A stretch of 64,000 nucleotides of DNA, from positions 1 through 64,000 of the forward strand of contig NZ_JAFCGY010000029.1 of the NCBI RefSeq assembly GCF_016836705.1, given 5' to 3'. The translations under genes were made by a program, and so were the position numbers. The DNA comes from Mesorhizobium caraganae (lineage in GTDB: Bacteria; Pseudomonadota; Alphaproteobacteria; Rhizobiales; Rhizobiaceae). Positions 9,243 through 17,872 of this stretch are shown here, piece by piece. The notes beneath the pieces were generated by a model. The model ran no database searches. It saw only the letters and a list, made by a program, of their open reading frames with translations, and was not told the origin of the DNA. The first letter of the stretch is position 1, and the number at the start of each line of letters is the position of its first letter.

Positions 9243-10046
9243 TCAGTGCAGGATCTGCGACAGGAAGAGCTTCGTGCGCTCGTGGCGCGGATGGTCGAAG
9301 AACTCGGCCGGCGTGTTCTGTTCAACGATCTGGCCCTGATCCATGAAGATCACCCGGTTGGCGACCTTGCGAGCAAAGCCCATTTCGTGGGTGACGCACA
9401 GCATGGTCATGCCTTCTTCGGCCAAGCCCACCATCGTCTCCAGCACTTCCTTGATCATTTCAGGGTCAAGCGCCGAAGTCGGCTCATCGAACAGCATGAT
9501 GCGCGGGTTCATGCACAGCGAGCGGGCGATCGCCACGCGCTGCTGCTGGCCGCCGGACAATTGGCCCGGATATTTGTTGGCCTGTTCCGGGATTTTCACG
9601 CGCTTGAGGAAGTGCATGGCGATTTCCTCGGCCTGCTTCTTCGGCGTCTTGCGCACCCAGATCGGCGCCAGCGTGCAGTTCTCCAGGATGGTCAGATGCG
9701 GGAACAGGTTGAAGTGCTGGAACACCATGCCGACCTCACGGCGCACCTCGTCGATCTTTTTGAGATCGTTGGTCAGCTCCTTGCCATCGACGATGATCTT
9801 GCCCTTCTGGTGTTCCTCCAGCCGGTTGATGCAGCGGATCATGGTAGACTTGCCGGAACCCGAAGGACCGCAGATGACGATGCGCTCGCCGCGCATCACC
9901 TTCAGGTTGATGTCCTTCAGCACATGGAACTCGCCATACCATTTGTGCATGCCGATGATGTCGATGGCGACATCGGTGGTCGAGATGTGCATCTTCTTCG
10001 CATCGACCTTGATCTCTTCGGCGCTGACGGCGTTTTCTATGACCAT
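9243..10046 (-). CDS. aapP: General L-amino-acid ABC transporter, ATP-binding protein
   Basis: ATPase subunit energising uptake (and reported efflux in rhizobia) of a broad range of L-amino acids through the AapQM permease. The 267-residue protein has Walker A GPSGSGKS, the Q-loop VFQHFNLFPH, signature LSGGQQQR, Walker B IMLFDEP and the H-loop TVCVTHE-type segment (CVTHEMGFA). An N-terminal extension of about 25 residues precedes the ABC fold, as in rhizobial AapP. Last gene of the operon, 21 bases after aapM. Confidence 0.95.
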   Translation of the reverse strand: MVIENAVSAEEIKVDAKKMHISTTDVAIDIIGMHKWYGEFHVLKDINLKVMRGERIVICGPSGSGKSTMIRCINRLEEHQKGKIIVDGKELTNDLKKIDEVRREVGMVFQHFNLFPHLTILENCTLAPIWVRKTPKKQAEEIAMHFLKRVKIPEQANKYPGQLSGGQQQRVAIARSLCMNPRIMLFDEPTSALDPEMIKEVLETMVGLAEEGMTMLCVTHEMGFARKVANRVIFMDQGQIVEQNTPAEFFDHPRHERTKLFLSQILH

Positions 10047-10067
10047 GGCAGGTTCCCCTTTTTGTTC

Positions 10068-11225
10068 TTAGCGTTTGTGGCCGGTGTCGAGCCGGCGTTC
10101 TGTGTACATCGAATAGCGCGACATGCCGAAGCAGAACAGCCAGAAGACGAAGGCTGCGAAGATGAGGCCAGATCTCGCGGTCTGCGGCGTCGCCCAATTG
10201 GCGTCCGCGAAGTTCTGCTTGACGACGCCAAGCAGGTCGAACATCGAGATGATGATCACCAGGCTGGTGTCCTTGAACATGCCAATGAAGGTGTTGACGA
10301 TGCCGGGAATGACCAGCTTCAGCGCTTGCGGCAGTACGATCAGCGTCATCTTCTGCCAGTAGCCGAGGCCAAGTGAATCCGCGCCCTCGTACTGACCCTT
10401 GGGGATCGCCTGCAGACCACCGCGTATCACTTCGGCCATGTAGGCAGCGGCAAACAACGACACACCGATCAACGCCCTGAGGTATTTGTCGAAGGAAACG
10501 CCCGCGGGCAGAAACAGCGGCAGCATGACGCTGGCGAAGAATAGAACCGTGATCAGCGGGATGCCGCGAACGAACTCGATGAAGATCACGCACAGCGTCT
10601 TGACGATCGGCATCTTGGAGCGTCGGCCGAGCGCCAGCACGATCCCCATCGGCAGCGACACGGCAATACCGACAAAGGACAGGCTGAGCGTCACCAGCAA
10701 CCCACCCCACAGCTGCGTCTCGACATGGGGCAGGCCAAACATACCGCCAACCAGCAGCACGAAGGCGACGATCGGCAGCACCAGGAACAGAAGAATGGCG
10801 TTCAATCCTTTGCGCGGCACGCGTGGGATCAGCAGCGGCACCAGCAGCACCACGAACAGGATGGCGACCAGGATCGGCCGCCAGCGTTCTTCGATCGGAT
10901 AACGGCCAAGCATCAACTGACCGAACTTGGCGTTGACGAAGGCCCAGCAGGCGCCGGACCAGCCGTCCGGCTGGATGCCACCTTGCGCTGCCGTGGCGCA
11001 TACCGTGCGATCCGGCCCCACCCATTGGGCGCTGATGAAGGCCCAGTTGATGATGGGCGGCACGATCATCACCACCAGCGCAATAGCCAGCACAGTCAGG
11101 ATGACGTCGCCCACCGAGCCGACCAGGTTCTTGCGAACCCATGCCAAAGGCCCCCGCACGCCTGCCGGCGCCTGTTGCGCCAGTGCCATTTCGGTGCGTA
11201 CCCAGGAGGTATCATGTTCCTGCAT
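10068..11225 (-). CDS. aapM: General L-amino-acid ABC transporter, permease AapM
   Basis: One of two inner-membrane permeases of the Aap system. The 385-residue product, starting with MQEHDTSW, has multiple membrane segments and a long periplasmic loop (the region with CATAAQGGIQPDGWSG). The conserved EAA loop of the HisMQ family reads EVIRGGLQAIPKGQYEGADS. The ATG at 11225 was chosen from the family start and because it lies 5 bases after the aapQ stop; the open frame upstream of it overlaps aapQ and is spurious. Confidence 0.95.
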   Translation of the reverse strand: MQEHDTSWVRTEMALAQQAPAGVRGPLAWVRKNLVGSVGDVILTVLAIALVVMIVPPIINWAFISAQWVGPDRTVCATAAQGGIQPDGWSGACWAFVNAKFGQLMLGRYPIEERWRPILVAILFVVLLVPLLIPRVPRKGLNAILLFLVLPIVAFVLLVGGMFGLPHVETQLWGGLLVTLSLSFVGIAVSLPMGIVLALGRRSKMPIVKTLCVIFIEFVRGIPLITVLFFASVMLPLFLPAGVSFDKYLRALIGVSLFAAAYMAEVIRGGLQAIPKGQYEGADSLGLGYWQKMTLIVLPQALKLVIPGIVNTFIGMFKDTSLVIIISMFDLLGVVKQNFADANWATPQTARSGLIFAAFVFWLFCFGMSRYSMYTERRLDTGHKR

Positions 11226-11230
11226 GGCCG

Positions 11231-12418
11231 TTACCTCTCCACCAGCGCCATCCTGGCGTTGACCACATTCATGACTGCCGAGGTCACCAGGCTGATTATG
11301 AGGTAGACGACCATCATGATCAGCACGCCCTCGACCGCCTGGCCGGTCTGGTTCAGCACAGTGCCGGCGATTGCCGTCAGGTCCGGGTAGCCGATGGCAA
11401 TGGCCAGCGACGAGTTCTTGGTCAGATTGAGATACTGACTGGTCAGCGGCGGGATGACGATGCGCATGGCCTGAGGAACGACGACAAGCCGCAGGATCGA
11501 TCCCGGCCGCAGCCCCAGCGCGCCAGCCGCCTCGGTCTGACCCTTGCTGACGCCGAGAATGCCGGCGCGCACGATCTCGGCAATGAAGGAAGCCGTGTAG
11601 AATGACAGCGCCAGATAGAGCGACAGGAACTCGGGTCCGATCTGGAAGCCGCCGGTCAGGTTGAAGGTCGATTGTTTGGGAAAATCGAAGCTCAGCGGAA
11701 AGCCGCTCAGCGCGTAGGCCAGCAATGGCAGGCCGACGATCAGCGCCAGCGAAGTCCACAACACCGGAAATTGCTGGCCGGTCGCCATTTGCCGCTGGCG
11801 CGCCGTGCGGGCTACGAACCACGCCATGGCGATGCCGACAAGCAAAGCGACGAAGATCAGCCAGGAGCCCTCGCCCCAGATAGCCCGTGGAAAATAGAAG
11901 CCGCGCTGGTTGAGGAAAGAGCCGAACGGCAAATTGAAACTGTCGCGAGGCGCCGGCAGCACCGCCAGCACGCCTGAATACCAGAAGAAGATCACCAGCA
12001 GCGGCGGGATATTGCGGAACACCTCAACATAAACGGTGCAGATCTTGCGAATCAGCCAGTTTCGCGACAAGCGGCCGATACCGACGACAAAGCCGATGAT
12101 GGTCGCGGTGATGATGCCGGCACCGGCAACGATGAGGGTGTTGATCAGCCCGACAATAATGGCATCGCCATAGGTCGAGTCCGAAGTATAAGCGATGGGC
12201 CTGACTGGGATGTCGAACCCCGCGCGGTTTTTCAGGAAGCCGAAACCGGAAGCGATATGCAGGCGCTGCAGATTCTCGATAACGTTGTGGACGATCCACC
12301 AGACGCCCGCCACCAGCAAGATGACAACCACCGCCTGGAAAAAAATCCCGCGGACTTTTGGATCGTTGATGAAGGAACCTCGGCTCGGCTCCTCGCGAAT
12401 AACTTCCTGCGACGCCAT
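11231..12418 (-). CDS. aapQ: General L-amino-acid ABC transporter, permease AapQ
   Basis: Partner of AapM in the membrane channel. The 395-residue protein has an N-terminal membrane segment at about residues 27-45, a periplasmic loop, then the HisMQ-type permease core with the EAA loop EIVRAGILGVSKGQTEAA. VFRNIPPLLVIFFWYSG is the typical region following TM3. Separated from aapJ by a 62-base gap that holds a strong hairpin, and from aapM by 5 bases. Confidence 0.95.
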   Translation of the reverse strand: MASQEVIREEPSRGSFINDPKVRGIFFQAVVVILLVAGVWWIVHNVIENLQRLHIASGFGFLKNRAGFDIPVRPIAYTSDSTYGDAIIVGLINTLIVAGAGIITATIIGFVVGIGRLSRNWLIRKICTVYVEVFRNIPPLLVIFFWYSGVLAVLPAPRDSFNLPFGSFLNQRGFYFPRAIWGEGSWLIFVALLVGIAMAWFVARTARQRQMATGQQFPVLWTSLALIVGLPLLAYALSGFPLSFDFPKQSTFNLTGGFQIGPEFLSLYLALSFYTASFIAEIVRAGILGVSKGQTEAAGALGLRPGSILRLVVVPQAMRIVIPPLTSQYLNLTKNSSLAIAIGYPDLTAIAGTVLNQTGQAVEGVLIMMVVYLIISLVTSAVMNVVNARMALVER

Positions 12419-12441
12419 TGGACCATCCCTGGAAAGAGAAA

Positions 12442-12468
12442 CCGGAAGGCAGACGATCTGCCTTCCGG
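12442..12468 (-). promoter_or_regulatory. Intercistronic hairpin between aapJ and aapQ
   Basis: A perfect 12-bp stem CCGGAAGGCAGA with TCTGCCTTCCGG and a three-base loop sits in the only sizeable gap of the operon. No T-run follows. Such stems between a binding-protein gene and its permease genes usually protect the upstream mRNA from 3' decay, giving more AapJ than AapQMP. Confidence 0.75.
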
Positions 12469-12480
12469 ATCACATTTCGA

Positions 12481-13509
12481 TCAGCGGATCGGTGGCGCGT
12501 ATTGCAGGCCGCCCTTGGTCCACAGCGCATTGATGCCGCGCGCGATCTTCAGCGGGCTGCCGGTGCCAACATTGCGCTCGAACATCTCGCCGTAATTGCC
12601 CACGGCCTTGACGATGTTGACGACCCAGTCATTGCTCACGCCGAGGTCGGTGCCGATCTTGGTTTCGGCTTCCTGACCGAGCACGCGCTTGATCTCCGGA
12701 TTATCCGAGGTCTTCAGCTCCTCGACATTGGCCTGGGTGATGCCGAGTTCCTCGGCCTGCAGCAGCGCGAAGTAGGTCCACTTGACGATGTGGTACCATT
12801 GGTCGTCACCCTGGCGCACGGCCGGACCGAGCGGCTCCTTGGAGATGATCTCGGGCAGCACGACATGATCGGCCGGCGCGCTCAGCGTCAGGCGGATGCC
12901 GTAGAGACCCGACTGGTCGGTGGTGTAGACGTCGCAGCGGCCGGCGTCATAGGCGGCGTTGACCTCTTCCAGCTTTTCGAAGACGACCGGATTGTACTCC
13001 ATCTTGTTCGCCTTGAAGTAGTCGGCGAGGTTGAGCTCGGTCGTGGTGCCGCTCTGCACGCAGACCGCCGCGCCCGAAAGCTGCAGCGCGGAATTGACGC
13101 CCGGCAGCTTCTTGGCGTTGATCATGAAGCCCTGGCCGTCATAGTAGGTGACGCCGATGAAGTTCAGGCCGAGCGCCGTATCGCGATTGATGGTCCAGGT
13201 GGTGTTGCGCGACAGGATATCGATCTCGCCCGACTGCAGCGCGGTGAAGCGCTCCTTGGCGCTAAGCGGGGTGAACTTGACCTTGGTGCCGTCGCCGAAG
13301 ACGGCAGCCGCGACAGCGCGGCAGAAATCAGCATCGATGCCTTTCCAGTCGCCCTTGTCGTCAGGCGCCGAGAAACCGGCCAGACCAGTCGAGACACCGC
13401 ACTGGATGAAGCCCTTCGCCTTGACGTCGCCGAGCGTGGTCGCCGACGCGGCCGAAGCCATCCATCCAAGCGCAGCGGCGCCGAGAATGCCAATTGCAAT
13501 GTGTTTCAT
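12481..13509 (-). CDS. aapJ: General L-amino-acid ABC transporter, periplasmic binding protein
   Basis: Captures amino acids in the periplasm and delivers them to AapQM. The 342-residue precursor has a signal peptide ending in ASA about residue 23 (ILGAAALGWMASAASA). The mature part opens with LGDVKAKGFIQCGV and contains the SBP_bac_3 features GIDADFCRAVAAAVFGD and DILSRNTTWTINRD. The WYHIVKWTYFALLQAEELG segment is typical of the AapJ/BztA subgroup. First gene of the operon; direct repeats at 13535-13568 lie in its leader. Confidence 0.96.
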   Translation of the reverse strand: MKHIAIGILGAAALGWMASAASATTLGDVKAKGFIQCGVSTGLAGFSAPDDKGDWKGIDADFCRAVAAAVFGDGTKVKFTPLSAKERFTALQSGEIDILSRNTTWTINRDTALGLNFIGVTYYDGQGFMINAKKLPGVNSALQLSGAAVCVQSGTTTELNLADYFKANKMEYNPVVFEKLEEVNAAYDAGRCDVYTTDQSGLYGIRLTLSAPADHVVLPEIISKEPLGPAVRQGDDQWYHIVKWTYFALLQAEELGITQANVEELKTSDNPEIKRVLGQEAETKIGTDLGVSNDWVVNIVKAVGNYGEMFERNVGTGSPLKIARGINALWTKGGLQYAPPIR

Positions 13510-13981
13510 AACCCACAGACCCTTTTCTGTTTTTCAGGTAAACCCTGATCCTCAGGCAAATCCTGATCTTTTTCCCGCGTGAACCCGGCTCCCATCCGGC
13601 TCATTCCCGGAACCCCGCGTCGTAACCGACGCCCGGCTCCTCCCATTCACGAACTGCATCGAAGGCGATTATTCCTGTGAGGTCAAGGGAAATGACCGAT
13701 TCACGACAGCTTTGAAAACCAATTGCCGCGAATGCCTGAAATGCGCACAAGAGCACCAGGAAATCGGCAACCCGTGCAAACAAATCAGTCAAGGAAGCAG
13801 CCGCACAAGTCTATAGCTCGCGACAGACTCCGCCGTCACTATAGCGATGCTTTGTTGGAGGCGCGAACCGCGATGGATTGGCCCATGTAAACCCCACCGC
13901 TTGGCGGGTCCACGGCTGTTGCGCGGGCTTTGCCACCGCTTTATGGCTGATCTCCTTACATCCTTTGACAGGCGGCGAACC
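13510..13981. other. Intergenic region between aapJ and metC
   Basis: This 470-base divergent region must hold the promoters of the aap operon and metC. Apart from the direct repeats next to aapJ, I could not assign a promoter. I looked for a SAM-II-type riboswitch before metC and did not find its conserved elements. Confidence 0.5.
13535..13568 (-). promoter_or_regulatory. Direct repeats upstream of aapJ
   Basis: CAGGTAAACCCTGATC (13535-13550) and CAGGCAAATCCTGATC (13553-13568) are near-identical 16-base repeats spaced 18 bases apart, immediately upstream of aapJ. They could be a tandem binding site for a regulator of amino-acid uptake or an untranslated-leader element. Confidence 0.4.
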
Positions 13982-15151
13982 ATGGCGACAGACGGCAGCG
14001 AACTGGGCATCAACACGCGGCTTGCCCATTCCGGCAACAACCCGCACGACTATTTCGGCTTCGTCAATCCGCCGGTCGTGCATGCCTCGACCGTTCTCTA
14101 CCCCAACGCCGCGACGATGGCCGCGCGCAGCCAGAAATACACCTACGGCACGCGCGGTACGCCGACCACCGACGCGCTGGCGCATGCGATCGACGCTCTG
14201 GAAGGCTCGGCCGGCACGATAATCGTGCCGTCGGGCCTGGCGGCGGTGACCATTCCGCTGCTGGCTTTCCTGTCGGCGGGCGATCACGTTTTGATCGTCG
14301 ATTCCGTCTATCATCCGACCCGCAATTTCGCCGACACGATGCTGAAGCGGCTGGGCGTCGAGGTCGAGTATTACGACCCGCATGCCGGCGCCGGCATCGC
14401 CAAGCTGATCAAGCCCAACACCAAGGTCGTGTTCACGGAATCGCCGGCCTCAAACACTTTCGAGGTGCAGGACGTCCCGGCCATCGTCAAGGCGGCGCAT
14501 GCGGCCGGCGCCATCGTCATGATGGACAACACCTGGGCGACGCCGCTCTATTTCCGCCCGCTCGACCACGGCGTCGATATCTCGATCCATGCGGCGACGA
14601 AATATCCCGCCGGCCATTCCGATGTGCTGTTGGGAACGGTGTCGGCCAATGCGGACTGCTGGAAGCAGCTTTGCGAGACGTTCTACACAATGGGCTGCTG
14701 CGCCGGCCCCGACGACGTCTACCAGGTGCTGCGCGGCCTGCGCACGATGGGCGTGCGGCTGGATCACCATCAAAAGAGCGCGCTTGCCATCGCCGCCTGG
14801 CTGGAAGGCCAACCCGGCGTGGCGCGCGTGCTGCACCCCGCGCTCCCCAGCCACCCCGACCATGCCGTGTGGAAGCGCGATTTTTCCGGCTCGAGCGGCA
14901 TCTTTTCCATTGTGCTCAAGGGCGGCGGCCAGAAACAGCAGCACGCCTTCCTCGATGCGCTGAGGATCTTCGGCCTCGGCTATTCCTGGGGCGGCTATGA
15001 AAGCCTTGCCGTGCCGGTCTTCCTCGGCGACCGCATCGTCGCGAAGGGTCCCTATGACGGCCCGCTCATCCGCCTGCAGATCGGGCTCGAGGATGTCGAG
15101 GACCTCAAGGCCGATATCCTGCGCGGACTGGCCGCTGCCGCGGCGGCATGA
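13982..15151 (+). CDS. metC: Cystathionine beta-lyase (Cys/Met metabolism PLP enzyme)
   Basis: Cleaves cystathionine to homocysteine, pyruvate and ammonia in methionine synthesis, using PLP. The 389-residue protein has the Cys/Met-metabolism fold with YTYGTRGTPTTDAL, the PSGLAAVTIPLLAFL segment and the PLP-lysine motif ATKYPAGHSD near residue 204. The C-terminus carries GYSWGGYESL and RLQIGLEDVEDL, typical of MetC. ATG 13982 gives the usual family start (ATDGSELGINTRLAHSG); upstream in-frame ATGs have no ribosome site. Related gamma-synthases are the main alternative. Confidence 0.88.
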   Translation: MATDGSELGINTRLAHSGNNPHDYFGFVNPPVVHASTVLYPNAATMAARSQKYTYGTRGTPTTDALAHAIDALEGSAGTIIVPSGLAAVTIPLLAFLSAGDHVLIVDSVYHPTRNFADTMLKRLGVEVEYYDPHAGAGIAKLIKPNTKVVFTESPASNTFEVQDVPAIVKAAHAAGAIVMMDNTWATPLYFRPLDHGVDISIHAATKYPAGHSDVLLGTVSANADCWKQLCETFYTMGCCAGPDDVYQVLRGLRTMGVRLDHHQKSALAIAAWLEGQPGVARVLHPALPSHPDHAVWKRDFSGSSGIFSIVLKGGGQKQQHAFLDALRIFGLGYSWGGYESLAVPVFLGDRIVAKGPYDGPLIRLQIGLEDVEDLKADILRGLAAAAAA

Positions 15152-15376
15152 ACCGCAACCTGCCAAGCCGAATCCGCAAACCGGCCCAAAGGCCTGAAAA
15201 GACTGGCTGGGAAGCGTTGTGAGACGCCCGATGTCGCAAAGCCGCTCATTGCTCGGCTGTGCGCAATGTTATTTCCCCAGTATGCGGTTTTTCGGATTGG
15301 ATTGACTTTCAAAGCTGGCAGTCAGCCCGCATTGCAGGCGCTTCGAGCCGCAACTTCCAGCCAGACTGAGCTTGCC

Positions 15377-16462
15377 ATGGCCTTTCGTCTCTTTGTCCCC
15401 ATTCTCGCCGGCGCGACGCTGCGTGAGCGCCTTATCGCCTGTATCGGCGCGATGGTCGGCATTGCGCTGACCGGGGCGATCGGCGCGCTGGTGCTCGGCA
15501 ACGGCCCGCATGTGCCGCTGCTTGTGGCCCCGATGGGCGCGTCGGCGGTGCTGCTGTTTGCGGTGCCTGCGAGCCCGCTGGCGCAGCCATGGTCGATCAT
15601 CGGCGGCAACACCGTATCCGCGCTGATCGGCGTGATCGTTGCGCATTTCGTGCACGAGCCGGCTCTCGCCACGGGCATGGCCGTGGCGCTGGCGATCGCC
15701 GCCATGTCGTTCACGCGCTGCCTGCATCCGCCGGGCGGAGCCGCCGCGTTGACCGCTGTCCTTGGCGGACCGGCGGTGACCAGCGCCGGCTTTCTGTTTC
15801 CCTTCGTGCCGGTGGCGCTGAATTCCATCATTCTGGTCGCACTCGGCTATGCTTTCCACAGGCTGTCGCGACGCAGCTACCCGCACCGGCCCGCTCCTGC
15901 CGCCAACAGCCATGGAACGGCAGATCCGCCGGCCGTGCAGCGCGTCGGCTTCAGGCCCGAGGATATCGATGCCGCGCTTGGTGCATTGGATGAGACTTTC
16001 GATATCGATCGCAGCGATCTCGAATTGCTGCTGCGCCAGGTCGAACTGCAGGCCATGGTTCGCTCGCACCGGACGTTGCTGTGCGCCGACCTTATGTCCC
16101 GCGACGTGGTGTCGGTGCCTGAGCACGCCTCGCCCGATCAGGCGCGACAGCAACTCCTCGACCACAACATCCGCACCTTGCCGGTGGTCGACGCGGAGGC
16201 AAGGCTGGTCGGCGCCGTCGGCCTGCGCGAGCTGACACGGGCTACCGAAACGGTGAAAGGCGTGATGTCGAACGCCGGCACCGCCTCCCCCGACACACCG
16301 GCAATGAGCCTGCTTCCCGTGCTCACCGACGGGCGCAGCCATGCAGTGGTGATCATTGACAGCGAGCGCCGCATCCTCGGCCTGATCACGCAGACCGATC
16401 TCCTGGCGGCAGCCGCCCGGATACAGACGGCAGACAGGGCGCGGCCAGAAGCTGTAGGATAG
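15377..16462 (+). CDS. HPP family membrane protein with C-terminal CBS domains
   Basis: A 361-residue two-part protein. Residues 1-165 form an HPP domain with four to five membrane segments and the hallmark LHPPGGAAALTAVLGG. After a linker, residues about 230-350 form a CBS pair (LMSRDVVSVPEHASPDQA and SHAVVIIDSERRILGLITQTDL). HPP proteins include nitrite transporters of chloroplasts and cyanobacteria; CBS pairs sense adenine nucleotides. Transport of nitrite or another small anion under energy control is inference. An in-frame extension to 15266 is possible but has no obvious ribosome site. Confidence 0.85.
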   Translation: MAFRLFVPILAGATLRERLIACIGAMVGIALTGAIGALVLGNGPHVPLLVAPMGASAVLLFAVPASPLAQPWSIIGGNTVSALIGVIVAHFVHEPALATGMAVALAIAAMSFTRCLHPPGGAAALTAVLGGPAVTSAGFLFPFVPVALNSIILVALGYAFHRLSRRSYPHRPAPAANSHGTADPPAVQRVGFRPEDIDAALGALDETFDIDRSDLELLLRQVELQAMVRSHRTLLCADLMSRDVVSVPEHASPDQARQQLLDHNIRTLPVVDAEARLVGAVGLRELTRATETVKGVMSNAGTASPDTPAMSLLPVLTDGRSHAVVIIDSERRILGLITQTDLLAAAARIQTADRARPEAVG

Positions 16463-16486
16463 ATCGCTCCAGGTGCAGAAAGGTCG

Positions 16487-16515
16487 GGAACCTTTTGTCG
16501 GCGGCAGCATCCAAT
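16487..16515 (+). promoter_or_regulatory. ECF-type promoter before the sigma gene
   Basis: GGAAC (16487-16491), 16-base spacer, CATCCAAT (16508-16515). The same two boxes with the same spacing occur at 17255-17283 before the next gene. Because the -10 box overlaps an ATG at 16514, translation must begin downstream. Confidence 0.65.
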
Positions 16516-16549
16516 GTCCCGATCAAGCGTCTGGCCAGGGAGAGCGGTC

Positions 16550-17254
16550 GTGACCAGGAAGTCAGCAATACAAACTGTCGCGGTTTCCGCGCCCGGCGAC
16601 ATGCTGCTTGTCCACCGCGCGATGGCGCACGAGGCGGATGCCTTCCGCGCCATCATCAAGACGCACAACCAGCGGCTCTACCGCATCGCACGCGGCGTCG
16701 TGCGCAACGACAGCGAGGCCGAGGACATCGTCCAGGAGGCCTATGTCCGGGCCTTTGCCGCTCTGGCGACGTTTCGTGGCGATTCTTCCCTGGCGAGCTG
16801 GCTGTCGCGCATCGTCATCAACGAAGCGCTCGGCCGCTTGCGCAAGAGGCGGCGTACCGTGGCGATGCCTGAAAGCCAAGAAGCGCAAATCATCCAGTTC
16901 CCCCTCAACCCAAGTGACGATCCGGAGCGGACGATGGCGCAGCGGCAGATTCTCAAGCTGGTCGAGCGAGCGACCGACAATCTTCCCGATGTCTATCGGA
17001 CAGTCTTCATTGCCCGCGTTATCGAGGGCCTGAACATCGAGGAAACGGCTGATCTGCTTGGCGTGCGGCCCGAGACCGTCAAGACCAGATTGCACCGGGC
17101 GCGTGCCCTGGTGCGCAAGGCGCTGGATGACGAAATCGGCCCGGTGCTGCTTGATGCCTTTCCCTTCGCGGGCCGGCGTTGCGAGCGATTGACCGAAGCG
17201 GTCATGAAGCGGCTCGGCTTGCAAGGCCGATCTTCGGCCTTCGCCGATTCCTAG
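16550..17254 (+). CDS. ECF-type RNA polymerase sigma factor
   Basis: A 234-residue sigma70-family factor with region 2 (AFRAIIKTHNQRLYRIARG, then DSEAEDIVQEAYVRAF and the -10-reading FRGDSSLASWLSRIVINEALG) and region 4 (LPDVYRTVFIARVIEGLNIEETADLLGV, then ETVKTRLHRAR). The GTG at 16550 was chosen because AGGGAG lies 6-10 bases upstream and because the promoter boxes overlap the earlier ATG (16514). No anti-sigma gene is adjacent. Followed by an exported DUF4142 protein and a cupredoxin whose promoter matches its own, so it probably controls both itself and them. Confidence 0.88.
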   Translation: MTRKSAIQTVAVSAPGDMLLVHRAMAHEADAFRAIIKTHNQRLYRIARGVVRNDSEAEDIVQEAYVRAFAALATFRGDSSLASWLSRIVINEALGRLRKRRRTVAMPESQEAQIIQFPLNPSDDPERTMAQRQILKLVERATDNLPDVYRTVFIARVIEGLNIEETADLLGVRPETVKTRLHRARALVRKALDDEIGPVLLDAFPFAGRRCERLTEAVMKRLGLQGRSSAFADS

Positions 17255-17283
17255 GGAACGTTTCTTCCCCTCCCGCATCCAAT
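17255..17283 (+). promoter_or_regulatory. ECF-type promoter before the DUF4142-cupredoxin pair
   Basis: GGAAC (17255-17259), 16-base spacer, CATCCAAT (17276-17283), the same boxes and spacing as upstream of the sigma gene. The two spacers differ, so the match is unlikely to be a simple duplication. Confidence 0.65.
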
Positions 17284-17337
17284 ACGCGTCAACCCAGATG
17301 AAGCCCGCCGCCTTCGCGGTCGGGCAAAGGAGATGCC

Positions 17338-17862
17338 ATGTTTACTCGACACATAGCCGCGCTCGCCACCGTGCTGCTGATGGGCACGGCCCCGCTGGCG
17401 CAGGCTGCGGACAAGCCTACCGATCCGCAGATCGCCCATATAGCCTACACCGCGGGCACGATCGACATCGAGGCAGCCAAGTTGGCTATCAAGACGTCAA
17501 AGACCAAGGAGGTTGTCGATTTCGCCAAGGACATGGAGCGCGACCACGAGGCGGTCAACAAACAGGCACTCGACCTGGTCAAGAAGCTCAAGGTGACACC
17601 GGAAGACAACGCCACCAGTCAGGCGCTGAGCGCGGCAGCGAAAGAGGAGCGCGCCAAGCTCGCCAAGCTCGAAGGTGCCGCCTTCGACAAAGCCTATGTC
17701 GAGAACGAAGTCGCCTACCACAAGCAGGTCAACGGCGCGCTTGAAACCCTTTTGATCCCATCGGCCAGCAATGCCGAGTTGAAGAGCCTGCTGGAGACGG
17801 GCCTGAAGATTTTTCAGGGCCATGAACAGCACGCGGAGCATGTTGCAGGTATGTTGAAGTAA
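17338..17862 (+). CDS. Exported DUF4142 family protein
   Basis: A 174-residue protein with a signal peptide (RHIAALATVLLMGTAPLAQA, cleaved near residue 24). The mature part is almost all helical with the DUF4142 pattern: IAHIAYTAGTIDIEAAKLAI, DFAKDMERDHEAVNKQALDL and a closing HEQHAEHVAGML with clustered histidines. DUF4142 proteins resemble ferritin-like or helical-bundle periplasmic proteins and are often linked to envelope or oxidative stress. Probably an operon with the cupredoxin, which starts 10 bases later. GGAGATGCC precedes the ATG. Confidence 0.85.
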   Translation: MFTRHIAALATVLLMGTAPLAQAADKPTDPQIAHIAYTAGTIDIEAAKLAIKTSKTKEVVDFAKDMERDHEAVNKQALDLVKKLKVTPEDNATSQALSAAAKEERAKLAKLEGAAFDKAYVENEVAYHKQVNGALETLLIPSASNAELKSLLETGLKIFQGHEQHAEHVAGMLK

Positions 17863-17872
17863 GGACAAGTCC

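Noticed and set aside
12418..13548. A 376-codon plus-strand frame opposite aapJ
   Set aside because: Composed of shadow sequence over aapJ; no ribosome site or domain, and the aap operon is complete on the minus strand.
13510..13981. Possible SAM-II riboswitch upstream of metC
   Set aside because: I looked for the conserved pseudoknot elements and did not find them. The region may still hold another control, but nothing I can name.
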